DNA from: JBBKWQ01 sp037969115
GTDB lineage: Bacteria > Actinomycetota > Acidimicrobiia > Acidimicrobiales > Ilumatobacteraceae
Direction of reading: 5' to 3'
Assembly (NCBI GenBank): GCA_037969115.1
Contig: JBBKWQ010000127.1
Location: 1-36,106, forward strand
DNA length: 36,106 nt
A program made the position numbers and the translations under genes. Of this stretch, positions 22,698 through 31,011 are shown in pieces. Below the pieces are notes generated by a model, which saw only the letters and a list, made by a program, of their open reading frames with translations, was not told where the DNA came from and searched no databases. Position 1 is the first letter of the stretch, and each line of letters starts with the position of its first letter.

Positions 22698-24395
22698 ATG
22701 ACGTCGACCGATTCCACGACACCCGCGGCCGCCGATCTGGTGCGCGACGCCGTTCGCAGCGACATCGAGCAGGGCACCTTCGGCGGGCGCGTGAAGACCC
22801 GTTTCCCACCAGAACCGAACGGCTACCTCCACATCGGTCATGCAAAGGCGATCACGGTCGACTTCGGAATCGCGGCGGAGTTCGGCGGTATCTGCAACCT
22901 GCGATTCGACGACACCAACCCCGACACCGAGGATGTCGAATACGTCGACGGCATCCTCCATGATCTGGCTTGGCTCGGTTTTCCCGTCCAGGGTGAGCCG
23001 CTCTATGCAAGCGACTACTTCGAGCAACTCTTCGAGTGGGCCGAACATCTGATCACCGCCGGCTTCGCCTACGTCGACGATCAGGACGGCGAGACGATCT
23101 CGAGTCAGCGCGGTGGGTACGGGCGACCGGGCATCGAGAGTCCGTTCCGTGACCGCTCGGTCGATCAGAACCTCGACCTCTTCCGCCGGATGCGAATCGG
23201 CGAGTTCGATGAGGGCACCCACGTGCTGAGAGCCAAGATCGACATGCAGCACGAGAACATGCAGATGCGCGATCCGGTGATGTACCGGATCCGCAAGCTC
23301 GAACACCACCGCACCGGCAACGCCTGGAAGATCTATCCGACCTACGACTGGGCTCATGGTCAGAGCGATGCGATCGAAGGCGTGACGCACTCGTTGTGCA
23401 CACTCGAATTCGACAGTCACCGGCCGCTGTACGACTGGTTCCTGGCACATCTGCCGCTGCCCTTCGAGCCACCACGTCAGATCGAATTCGCTCGACTCGA
23501 GCTGACCTTCACCGTCACGTCGAAGCGGAAACTGGCACAGCTGGTCTCTGACGGCACGGTCGACGGATGGGACGATCCGCGGATGCCCACGCTGCGCGGC
23601 ATGCGCCGCCGCGGATACCCCGCCGCAGCGATTCGCGAATTCTGCGGATTCATCGGCGTTGCGCGCACGAACAGCCGCCATCAGATCGAGTTGTTCGAAT
23701 CGTTCGTGCGGTCGCACCTCAATCGACGGGCATTGCGCCGGATGGCAGTGCTGAACCCGGTGCCGCTCACCATCACCAACTGGCCGAGCGACGAGCAGGG
23801 CGCGGCGATGGTCGAGCACTTCGACATCGTCAACAACCCGGAGGACGATTCCCACGGCACCCGCCCTGTCGCGTTCAGCGGACGGCTGTTCATCGAACGC
23901 GACGACTTCATGGTCGACCCACCAAAGCAGTTCTTCCGAATGGCACCGGGACGCGAGGTTCGTCTGCGCGGCGCCTACCTCGTCACGTGCACCGGATACG
24001 ACACCGATCCCGACGGCAACATCACCGAGATACATGCCACGTTCGACCCCGACACCAAGGGCGGGTCAGCACCAGATGGGCGCAAGGTGAAATCGACCAT
24101 GCACTGGGTCTCGGCCGACCATGCCGTCGACGCCACGGTCGCCCTGTACGACCGCTTGTTCAGCGCCGAGGTACCCGGCGAAGCCACCGGCGACCCGCTC
24201 GACGACGTGAACCCGGCATCGCGAGAGTTGCTCACGGCGTGCAAGTTGGAAGCCACACTCGCCGACACTCCTGCCGGCGGGGTCGTGCAGTTCGAGCGGT
24301 TGGGCTACTTCGCCGCGGACACCGATACTCCACTGCTGTTCCATCGCACCGTCGGCCTGCGCGACGAGTGGGCGAAAATCCAGAAGCGGTCGTAA
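22698..24395 (+). CDS. glnS: glutamine-tRNA ligase (GlnRS)
   Basis: A 565-residue class I aminoacyl-tRNA synthetase that charges tRNA-Gln with glutamine directly. The HIGH motif is H45-I-G-H48 within P-P-E-P-N-G-Y-L-H-I-G-H-A-K, diagnostic of GlnRS rather than GluRS. Further blocks are L-R-F-D-D-T-N-P and Y-P-T-Y-D-W-A-H; the KMSKS-type loop is V-T-S-K-R at 273-277. The C-terminal beta-barrel anticodon-binding domain is complete, ending near L-G-Y-F-A-A-D and V-G-L-R-D-E-W-A. Length matches bacterial GlnRS. The ATG at 22698 has TAGTGT 7 nt upstream, consistent with leaderless initiation. Many bacteria lack this enzyme and use GatCAB. Confidence 0.95.
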   Translation: MTSTDSTTPAAADLVRDAVRSDIEQGTFGGRVKTRFPPEPNGYLHIGHAKAITVDFGIAAEFGGICNLRFDDTNPDTEDVEYVDGILHDLAWLGFPVQGEPLYASDYFEQLFEWAEHLITAGFAYVDDQDGETISSQRGGYGRPGIESPFRDRSVDQNLDLFRRMRIGEFDEGTHVLRAKIDMQHENMQMRDPVMYRIRKLEHHRTGNAWKIYPTYDWAHGQSDAIEGVTHSLCTLEFDSHRPLYDWFLAHLPLPFEPPRQIEFARLELTFTVTSKRKLAQLVSDGTVDGWDDPRMPTLRGMRRRGYPAAAIREFCGFIGVARTNSRHQIELFESFVRSHLNRRALRRMAVLNPVPLTITNWPSDEQGAAMVEHFDIVNNPEDDSHGTRPVAFSGRLFIERDDFMVDPPKQFFRMAPGREVRLRGAYLVTCTGYDTDPDGNITEIHATFDPDTKGGSAPDGRKVKSTMHWVSADHAVDATVALYDRLFSAEVPGEATGDPLDDVNPASRELLTACKLEATLADTPAGGVVQFERLGYFAADTDTPLLFHRTVGLRDEWAKIQKRS

Positions 24396-24427
24396 CCCGC
24401 AGCGGCCGCGCCCGATCAACGCCGCAG

Positions 24428-25258
24428 CTACGGCGCGATCACATCGCCCGGAAGCGGACCATCACCGGCCAGCGCCTGCTGGAAACGGCGCATGCCGCCG
24501 AGCCATCGGTCGATGTCGGTGGCCTTGCGCTCGACATATGTGGCCACTTCGGGATGTGGGAGCACGTGGAACCGCTCGTCACGAACTGCGGCCAGGCACA
24601 GATCTGCGACTTCGTCCGGTGTGAGTACCCCGTCGCCGGCGGCCACACCCTTGTCGAGTGTGTCGGCTTCACGGACGCTCGCATCGGGACTGTTGTGACC
24701 GATGTTGGTGGCGACCGCCTGCGGACACAGCACGGACACCCGGATGCCCTGATGATGGTGGGTGATGCTCAACCACTCGGCGAGCGACACCGCCGCGCTC
24801 TTGGTGACCGAGTAGCTCATCGATCCGATCTGCGTCAGCAACCCCGCGGCCGATGCGGTGTTGAGGAGGTAGCCCTCTCTCCGGGCGATCATCGATGGGA
24901 GCACCGCGCGCGCTGCGTAGACGTGGCTGAGCACGTGCACCTCCCACATGTGCTGGATGCGCTCGTTGGTGTCTTCGAGACCACCGACCGTCACATATCC
25001 GGCGTTGGACACGAACAGGTCGATCGGCCCGTGCGCCTCCTCGGTCGCGTCCACCAGAGCGATGATCGCATCTTCATCGCGGACATCGATCGCTGCCGCG
25101 GTGCCGCCGACGCGATCGGCGACGCGTGCCGCTGCGACCGGATCGAGATCGGCAACCACCACATGGCGGGCGCCGGCGCGATGAGCGGCGTCGGCCAAGG
25201 CCTCACCAATTCCCGAGCCACCCCCGGTGACCACGACGACACGATCCTGCAAGTCCAT
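24428..25258 (-). CDS. SDR-family oxidoreductase
   Basis: A 276-residue classical short-chain dehydrogenase/reductase. T-G-G-G-S-G-I-G is at 11-18, S-N-A-G at 84-87, and the catalytic residues are Ser136, Tyr149 and Lys153. Acidic residues after the second strand (V-A-D-L-D) suggest NAD(H). The extended C-terminus (about residues 215-276, with D-R-W-L-G-G-M-R-R-F-Q) is seen in SDRs from xenobiotic and lipid pathways. The ATG has TAGGGT 6 nt upstream. The gene is divergent from the haloalkane dehalogenase, and an alcohol product of dehalogenation would be a conceivable substrate, though this is speculation. Confidence 0.87.
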   Translation of the reverse strand: MDLQDRVVVVTGGGSGIGEALADAAHRAGARHVVVADLDPVAAARVADRVGGTAAAIDVRDEDAIIALVDATEEAHGPIDLFVSNAGYVTVGGLEDTNERIQHMWEVHVLSHVYAARAVLPSMIARREGYLLNTASAAGLLTQIGSMSYSVTKSAAVSLAEWLSITHHHQGIRVSVLCPQAVATNIGHNSPDASVREADTLDKGVAAGDGVLTPDEVADLCLAAVRDERFHVLPHPEVATYVERKATDIDRWLGGMRRFQQALAGDGPLPGDVIAP

Positions 25259-25341
25259 GGCGGGACCCTACGCGCGAGACCAAGAGCCCAGCGGATCGTC
25301 CGATTCGTCGTCGAGGTGGCCATTGCCATCAGACTCGGGAG

Positions 25342-26214
25342 ATGAGCACCGCACCGTTGAGCAAGCAATACCGCATCGTCCACGGAAAACAAATGGCCTT
25401 TCACGAAGCAGGCACCGGAGAAGCGGTCGTGTTCCTGCACGGGAATCCCACCTCGTCATACTTGTGGCGCGACATCGTGCCGCATGTGTCGGGACTCGCC
25501 CGTTGCATCGTTCCCGACTTGATCGGTCAGGGCGACTCGGACAAACTCGACGACTCCGGCCCGGGCTCGTACACGTTCGTGGAGCACCGCCGGTACCTCG
25601 ACGGGCTGCTCGACCAACTCGATCTGGGCGACCGGGTCACGTTCGTGGTCCACGACTGGGGCTCGGCGCTCGGCTTCGACTGGGCCAATCGACACCGCGA
25701 TCGTGTGGCCGGTGTGGCCTACATGGAAGCGATCGTCAGGCCGATCAGTTGGGACGACTGGCCCGAAGGCGCCCGCGGGATCTTCCAGTCGTTGCGGTCC
25801 GAAGCCGGCGAGGAGATGGTGCTCACGAAAAACCTGTTCGTCGAGGCGATTTTGCCGTCGTCGATCATCCGCAAGCTCAGCGACGAGGAGATGAACGAGT
25901 ACCGCCGTCCGTTCGCCGAGCCGGGCGAGGGTCGCCGACCGACCTTGACGTGGCCGCGACAGATCCCGCTCGACGGTGAGCCGGCAGACGTCACGCAGAT
26001 CGTGCAGTCGTACGCAGATTGGCTGTCGAGATCAGAGATCCCGAAGCTGTTCATCAACGCCGAACCCGGCACGATCCTCACCGGCCCACAACGAGACTTC
26101 TGCCGCACCTGGCCGAATCAGGACGAGATCACCGTGGCCGGAATCCACTTCGTCCAGGAAGACAGTCCTGACGAGATCGGCGCAGGCATCGCCGAGTGGC
26201 TCCCGACGAGTTGA
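25342..26214 (+). CDS. haloalkane dehalogenase
   Basis: A 290-residue alpha/beta-hydrolase that replaces a halogen on an alkane with hydroxyl. The full haloalkane dehalogenase set is present: nucleophile Asp105 and halide-binding Trp106 in V-V-H-D-W-G-S-A-L-G, second halide-binding Asn35 in H-G-N-P-T-S-S-Y-L-W, acid Glu129 in Y-M-E-A-I-V-R-P, and His269. This Asn+Trp, Glu-acid arrangement and the near-identical numbering match subfamily II (DhaA of Rhodococcus: Asn41, Asp106, Trp107, Glu130, His272). The true substrate is unknown; natural marine or soil organohalides are possible. Confidence 0.9.
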   Translation: MSTAPLSKQYRIVHGKQMAFHEAGTGEAVVFLHGNPTSSYLWRDIVPHVSGLARCIVPDLIGQGDSDKLDDSGPGSYTFVEHRRYLDGLLDQLDLGDRVTFVVHDWGSALGFDWANRHRDRVAGVAYMEAIVRPISWDDWPEGARGIFQSLRSEAGEEMVLTKNLFVEAILPSSIIRKLSDEEMNEYRRPFAEPGEGRRPTLTWPRQIPLDGEPADVTQIVQSYADWLSRSEIPKLFINAEPGTILTGPQRDFCRTWPNQDEITVAGIHFVQEDSPDEIGAGIAEWLPTS

Positions 26215-26320
26215 GTGCAGGAGATCCGAGCCGTGCGCGGACCCGAGCTGAAGAAGCTCGCTCCGTCGTACGAGCGACTGGGCTTTCCTGCCTGAAGCAC
26301 GACGTGACGGTCGCGGCCCT

Positions 26321-27571
26321 TCAGAGGAGCAACTCGTCCTCGAAAGGAAACCGGCTCAGCAGCTCTGTGCCCGTGTCGGTGACGAGGACCTGCTGTTCGA
26401 GCTTCACACCCTCGACACCGTCTCGGGCGCCGATGAAACTCTCGACGCACAGCGTCATGCCGGGTTCGATGACTCCGTCGTAGCCGGCGTCGCCGAAGTC
26501 GGCGTGATGGTAGAGGTACGGGTATTCGCCGGTCATTCCGCAACCGTGTGCAGACAGGTAATACCGATTCTGGCGGTATGCGTCCGGGATGTCCCAGGCT
26601 CGGTCGGAGTACTCGCGAAAGGTCACCCCAGGGCCCACGACGTCGAGGTTGTGGTGCACCTGTTCGTGGGCGAGCCCGTAGAGCGTTCGCTGCTCATCGG
26701 TCGGAGCGTCGGGCCCGACGTGGAACGTGCGCGAGAAGTCGGAGTAATAGCCGTGGCACCCCACCACGTCGGTGTCGAGCGCGACGAGTTCGTTCTCATT
26801 GATGACCCGAGGCGCCGTCTCCTGGAACCACGGATTCGTGCGAGGGCCCGAGTTCAGCAGCCGTGTCTCGCAATAGTCGGCATCGCCGGCGATGACGGCA
26901 CGATGGAGCACCGCCCACAGCTCGTTCTCGGTGACACCCGGCGCGAGTGCGTTCCGCATTTCGTGCACCGCCGCTTCGGTCATGCGCAGCGAGGCACGGA
27001 TGCAGTCGACCTCTCCGGCCGACTTGATGGCGCGCGCCATCTCCACCGGCTCCTGTGCATCGACGATCGTGAGTCCCTGGGCCGCGAGCGCGATCGCAGT
27101 TCCGGCGTTCATCCGCTCGAGTCCGACGACGTGCGATCCCGTGCCGACGAGACCACGGATCGTCGACGCCATCTCGGCAGCCCAAGCCTGTTCGCGCTCG
27201 GCGATCCCGGGGCCCGCCGCCACGAAACTCGCCGTCACCGCAACGCGGGTCTCATCGATCGTGTCGAGCCCGTCGGCGAGGTGTTCGCAGCCGGTGAACT
27301 CGTAGAGGATCGATCGATCGTGGGTGAGCAGCAGGTATCGCGACGGCGCGTTCCGTGACGTGAACACCTGCATGTTCCGGCTCCCGGTCGCATATCGGAT
27401 GTTGACCGGATCGCTGAGCACGAGCGCCGCCACGTTGCGTCGCTCCATCTCGGCTCGCACACGGCGGAGCCGGTAGCGGCGGACGGCGCCGAGATCGATC
27501 CCGACACTCTCTGCAGCATCGTCGAGTCGTGCTGCCCAAGACCTGTCGGCGTGCCAGTCGAGTTGTGTCAC
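26321..27571 (-). CDS. M24-family metallohydrolase resembling DMSP lyase DddP
   Basis: A 416-residue pita-bread-fold protein (peptidase M24 / creatinase family). All five metal ligands are visible: Asp266, Asp278, His342, Glu377, Glu392. It shares long blocks with Roseobacter DddP as I remember that sequence: D-P-x-N-I-R-Y-A-T-x-S-x-N-M-Q, S-G-P-R-T-N-P-W-F-Q-E, E-P-G-M-T-L-C-V-E. The DddP residue reported as catalytic base (Asp377, six after the ligand His) is Gly348 here, so DMSP cleavage is doubtful; an Xaa-Pro-type or other hydrolase or lyase is the alternative. The GTG at 27571 has AACAAT 6 nt upstream; an open frame extends further but lacks homology. Confidence 0.83.
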   Translation of the reverse strand: MTQLDWHADRSWAARLDDAAESVGIDLGAVRRYRLRRVRAEMERRNVAALVLSDPVNIRYATGSRNMQVFTSRNAPSRYLLLTHDRSILYEFTGCEHLADGLDTIDETRVAVTASFVAAGPGIAEREQAWAAEMASTIRGLVGTGSHVVGLERMNAGTAIALAAQGLTIVDAQEPVEMARAIKSAGEVDCIRASLRMTEAAVHEMRNALAPGVTENELWAVLHRAVIAGDADYCETRLLNSGPRTNPWFQETAPRVINENELVALDTDVVGCHGYYSDFSRTFHVGPDAPTDEQRTLYGLAHEQVHHNLDVVGPGVTFREYSDRAWDIPDAYRQNRYYLSAHGCGMTGEYPYLYHHADFGDAGYDGVIEPGMTLCVESFIGARDGVEGVKLEQQVLVTDTGTELLSRFPFEDELLL

Positions 27572-27622
27572 CGGCCCATTGTTGCGTATCACCCACACTC
27601 GGCCGGTCGAGGACGTTCGGCT

Positions 27623-27649
27623 CTGACGTCGGCGGTCTCGGAACGTCAG
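27623..27649. promoter_or_regulatory. inverted repeat upstream of the ABC exporter
   Basis: Perfect 7-bp arms CTGACGT (27623-27629) and ACGTCAG (27643-27649) are separated by 13 bp. They lie in the 130-bp gap between the divergent M24 and ABC genes, about 50 bp before the ABC start, where an operator would be expected. No regulator gene is adjacent. Confidence 0.4.
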
Positions 27650-27701
27650 AATGGTGAGGACACACGGCGCAAGGACGCGGCCTAGGGCCCGAAGGACACA
27701 C

Positions 27702-28655
27702 ATGACCACGGCCATCTCCATCTCGAACCTCGTGAAGACGTTCGGGTCGACGCGCGCTCTCGACGGCCTCGACCTCGACGTCGCCACGGGTGAGGTACAC
27801 GGGTTCCTCGGCCCGAACGGCTCCGGCAAGACGGTGACCATTCGCATCCTGCTCGGTCTGCTTCGGCCCGATTCCGGACGAATCCAGTTGCTCCAGGGCG
27901 ATCCCTGGAACGACGCAGTCGAGCTGCATCGCAGACTCGCCTACGTGCCAGGCGACGTCAACCTGTGGCCCAACCTGTCGGGTGGTGAGATCATCGATCT
28001 CCTCGCTCGACTCCGCGGCGGGGTCGAGCGGCGCAAGCGCGACGACCTGATCGAGCGACTCGATCTCGATCCGCGCAAAAAGAGCCGCGCCTACTCGAAG
28101 GGCAACCGGCAGAAGGTTGCGCTGGTGGCCGCGCTCGCCTCGAACTCCGAGCTCCTCATGCTCGATGAGCCCACATCCGGGCTCGATCCGCTGATGGAGT
28201 CCGTCTTCCAGGAGTGCATCGTCGAAGTCGCCGCGCAGGGCAGGACCGTGTTGCTGTCGAGTCACATCCTCGCTGAAGTGGAAAAGCTCTGTGACCGAGT
28301 GACGATCATTCGGCAGGGTCGCAGGGTCCAACACGGCACGCTCGAGGATCTCCGCTCGCTCACGCGCACGAGCATCACGGTGGCGACCGATCGCAGAATC
28401 GAGCGTCTCGACGAGATTGCGGGCGTACACGACATCCGCGTCGACGACGGGCACGTTCACTTCGAAGTCGACGGCGTCGATCTCGACGGGGCGATTCGCC
28501 ACCTGTCGTCGTTCGGCATCCACTCGCTGGTGAGCCAGCCGCCCACACTCGAGGAGTTGTTCCTGCGCCACTACGGCGACGAACTCGATTCGTCCCGCGA
28601 ATCAACCCGCCGATCGATCTCGGTCGGGGACTCGACCTCGCCATCGCCACGATGA
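27702..28655 (+). CDS. ABC exporter ATP-binding subunit
   Basis: A 317-residue ABC ATPase powering the permease encoded next. Walker A is G-P-N-G-S-G-K-T at 37-44, the signature is Y-S-K-G-N-R-Q-K-V at 131-139 (the form usual in ABC-2 drug exporters rather than LSGGQ), Walker B is L-L-M-L-D-E-P-T at 151-158, and the switch His is His188. The C-terminal 100 residues (L-E-E-L-F-L-R-H-Y) are typical of DrrA/NatA-like exporters. AAGGA lies 5 nt before the ATG. The stop overlaps the permease start by 4 bp, so the two are translationally coupled. The substrate is unknown; antibiotics or lipids are usual for this group. Confidence 0.9.
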   Translation: MTTAISISNLVKTFGSTRALDGLDLDVATGEVHGFLGPNGSGKTVTIRILLGLLRPDSGRIQLLQGDPWNDAVELHRRLAYVPGDVNLWPNLSGGEIIDLLARLRGGVERRKRDDLIERLDLDPRKKSRAYSKGNRQKVALVAALASNSELLMLDEPTSGLDPLMESVFQECIVEVAAQGRTVLLSSHILAEVEKLCDRVTIIRQGRRVQHGTLEDLRSLTRTSITVATDRRIERLDEIAGVHDIRVDDGHVHFEVDGVDLDGAIRHLSSFGIHSLVSQPPTLEELFLRHYGDELDSSRESTRRSISVGDSTSPSPR

Positions 28656-30313
28656 CGACGCTCGCCTCGCCGTCCACGGTGGCGGTCGCCGAACACGCCG
28701 ACCAGCCCGGTCGTTCAAGTCGCCCTGGTTCGTTCACCGGGCTTCGCGAACTCGTCAGGCTCATGCTGCGGCGCGATCGCCTCCGTCTCACACTGTGGTT
28801 CGTCGGAATCGTCGGGCTCGTGGTCGCCACGGCGGCGAGCATCATCGGCCTGTACGGCACGCAGGCAGAGCTCGATCAGTACGGACGACTCGTTCGCAAC
28901 AACACGGCGCTGATCGTGCAGGCCGGGCCCGGCTACGGCCTCGATCACCCCACGACCGGTGCCGTCATGATGAATGAGCTGGCGATCTGGGTGATCATCG
29001 CGATCTCGTTGATGGCCGTGTTCATGATGGTCCGGCACACGCGAACCGAAGAAGAGAGCGAACGAGCCGAACTGATCCGAGCGGCACCGGTCGGCCGCCA
29101 CGCGCCTCTGGCCGCCTCGTTGCTGAGTGCGACGGCGGCAAACGTGCTCGTCGTCGGCGGGGTCGTGACGAGTCTGATGGCGTTCGGGCTCCCCGTCACG
29201 GGTTCGTTGGCCTTCGGCGCATCGCTGATCGGGGCCGGTGGCGTGTTCGCCGGCGTCACCGCCGTCACGGCGCAGGTTGCAGGCACGTCGCGAGCAGCGT
29301 TGGCACTCGGCGGAACAACGATCGCCATGTCGTTCGTGCTCCGAGCTGTCGGCGACGTCGGTGACGGCCGGTTGTCGTGGCTGTCACCCATCGGATGGGC
29401 TCAAGGCATCCGAGCGTACGCAGACGAGCGGTGGTGGGTTTTGATTCTTCCGGTGGTCGCCACGGCCGGACTCGTCACCGCAGCGGTGACCCTGCAGGCC
29501 AACCGCGACTTCGGTGCAGGCATCCTTCCCCAACGAGCGGGTCCTCCGAGCGCCGGCCGGTTGCTGGGCACTCCATTCGGGCTGGCCGTGCGCCTTCAAC
29601 GATCGTCGGTGATCGGATGGACGATCGGGTTGGCGCTCGTCGGGTTCTTCTACGGCATCGTCGCCGATCAGGCGGAGTCGATCATCGAGGACAACCCCGA
29701 CATGGCCGACTTCTTCGCGCAGCTGGGAGAGTCGTCGATCACCGATGCCTTTCTCTCGACGTCGATCCTGATCCTGGCGCTGTTCGGGACGGGCTTCACG
29801 ATCTCGTCGGTGCTGCGCCTGCGGACCGAGGAGTCGTCGACCCACGCCGATTCGATCCTCGCGACACCGACAACCCGTCTGCGATGGGTGTCGAGTCACG
29901 TCGCCGTCGCCGTCGCCGGTACCACGGCAATCATGTCCGTGACCGGTTCGGCGATCGGCGCCGGCTTCGCGCTGATGACGGGCGATGCCGGCCAGATTCC
30001 CCGAATCCTCGGCGCCGCCCTCGTCATGGTCCCCGCGATGTTGGTGATGGCGGGGGTGACGCTGCTCGTCTACGGCACCGCGCCGAGGCTGGCGCTGCTG
30101 GCCTGGGGTGGGCTGGTCTTCGTGTGCGTTGTCGGCATGCTCGGGACGGTGCTGAAGCTGCCGCAATGGACGCTCGAATTGTCACCGTACCAGCATGTGC
30201 CCGCACTAACGGCCGAGTCGTTCTCGTTGCTCCCACTCGCCGTGCTGTGCATCGTGGCGGCCGCGTTCACGGCACTCGGCGTCGTGGCCGTCGAGCGTCG
30301 CGACATCGGTTGA
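28652..30313 (+). CDS. ABC exporter permease (tetronasin/polyketide-exporter type)
   Basis: A 553-residue membrane protein with about twelve hydrophobic segments arranged as two six-segment halves. This is the form of the large actinobacterial ABC-2 permeases linked to tetronasin and other polyketide antibiotic export. Each half has the same element after its second membrane span: V-R-H-T-R-T-E-E-E near residue 130 and L-R-L-R-T-E-E-S-S near 390, showing internal duplication. It begins in an ATGA overlap with the ATPase gene. Together they make a two-gene exporter. No biosynthetic genes for a toxic product are in the window, so self-protection or general efflux is an open choice. Confidence 0.87.
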   Translation: MTTLASPSTVAVAEHADQPGRSSRPGSFTGLRELVRLMLRRDRLRLTLWFVGIVGLVVATAASIIGLYGTQAELDQYGRLVRNNTALIVQAGPGYGLDHPTTGAVMMNELAIWVIIAISLMAVFMMVRHTRTEEESERAELIRAAPVGRHAPLAASLLSATAANVLVVGGVVTSLMAFGLPVTGSLAFGASLIGAGGVFAGVTAVTAQVAGTSRAALALGGTTIAMSFVLRAVGDVGDGRLSWLSPIGWAQGIRAYADERWWVLILPVVATAGLVTAAVTLQANRDFGAGILPQRAGPPSAGRLLGTPFGLAVRLQRSSVIGWTIGLALVGFFYGIVADQAESIIEDNPDMADFFAQLGESSITDAFLSTSILILALFGTGFTISSVLRLRTEESSTHADSILATPTTRLRWVSSHVAVAVAGTTAIMSVTGSAIGAGFALMTGDAGQIPRILGAALVMVPAMLVMAGVTLLVYGTAPRLALLAWGGLVFVCVVGMLGTVLKLPQWTLELSPYQHVPALTAESFSLLPLAVLCIVAAAFTALGVVAVERRDIG

Positions 30314-30337
30314 CGTGCGCGCGTTGATGTGCGCACG
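30314..30337 (+). terminator. hairpin directly after the ABC permease stop
   Basis: A 7-bp GC-rich stem (CGTGCGC at 30314-30320, GCGCACG at 30331-30337) with a 10-nt loop begins on the base after the stop codon. There is no T-run, so it is a stem-only terminator or mRNA-stabilising hairpin. Confidence 0.45.
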
Positions 30338-30377
30338 GCCACGTGCTGCTCACTGAGCTCATGACACCAGTTGCTGC

Positions 30378-30406
30378 TTGACAGTGTGTGGCTTCCGGGC
30401 AATACT
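30378..30406 (+). promoter_or_regulatory. promoter of the osmC-like gene
   Basis: A consensus -35 box TTGACA (30378-30383) is followed after exactly 17 bp by AATACT (30401-30406). Transcription from about 30413 would leave a 40-nt leader containing the GGAG ribosome-binding site of the OsmC-like gene. Confidence 0.6.
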
Positions 30407-30453
30407 TGACTAATCCGATCATCTTTATCGTCTTATCAACTGGAGCCCCACAC

Positions 30454-30984
30454 ATGACCACCCCATCGCTCACCGCCGACCGCATCAACGACGTCGACAT
30501 CGCCGCCGTCGCGGGTCTCGCCGGGAAGATCCAGAGCGAACCTGCTGCCGCTGCCACCACGTGGAAGGCGACGGTGTCCTGGAAGGGAGCGTTTCGCTCG
30601 GAGGTGTCGATTCGCGACTTCGTCGCAGTGCCCTCCGACGAACCGGCCAGCCTCGGCGGGAACGACACCGCCCCGAATCCTGTCGAGCAACTGCTCGGAG
30701 CACTCGGAAACTGCCTCGCGGTGGGTTATGCCGCCAACGCCACCGTGCTCGGTATCGAGATCAACGACCTCTCGATCGACCTGGAAGGCGATCTCGACCT
30801 GCACACGTTCCTGGGGCTCGACCCCGACGGGAATGCCGGCTACGAGGCCATCCGAGTGTCCGTCGACCTCGATTCCAACGCGACTGCGGAACAGCTCGCA
30901 CAGCTCCATTCCCAGGTGGTCGGCACATCGCCGGTCGGTCACACGCTCAGCCGGGCGGTCCCGGTGCAGGTCGATCTCCGTTGA
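30454..30984 (+). CDS. OsmC-family protein
   Basis: A 176-residue OsmC/Ohr-fold protein; relatives reduce organic hydroperoxides with a cysteine pair. The core shows N-P-V-E-Q-L-L-G-A-L-G-N-C-L-A-V-G-Y with Cys87 at the peroxidatic position. The second cysteine is absent: the region where it is expected reads G-T-S-P-V-G-H-T-L, and Cys87 is the only Cys in the protein. It may therefore use an external thiol, or belong to a non-peroxidase OsmC subgroup. A GGAG ribosome-binding site precedes the ATG, and a consensus-like promoter lies upstream. It converges on the gene at 31012. Confidence 0.85.
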   Translation: MTTPSLTADRINDVDIAAVAGLAGKIQSEPAAAATTWKATVSWKGAFRSEVSIRDFVAVPSDEPASLGGNDTAPNPVEQLLGALGNCLAVGYAANATVLGIEINDLSIDLEGDLDLHTFLGLDPDGNAGYEAIRVSVDLDSNATAEQLAQLHSQVVGTSPVGHTLSRAVPVQVDLR

Positions 30985-31011
30985 TCTGCACCGGGTGGCT
31001 GCACGGACGGC

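Noticed and set aside
26215..26286. A 24-codon in-frame continuation after the haloalkane dehalogenase stop (TGA), considered as a second Sec codon
   Set aside because: The dehalogenase is already full length at the stop, homologues do not continue, and there is no U-x-x-C motif at this TGA.
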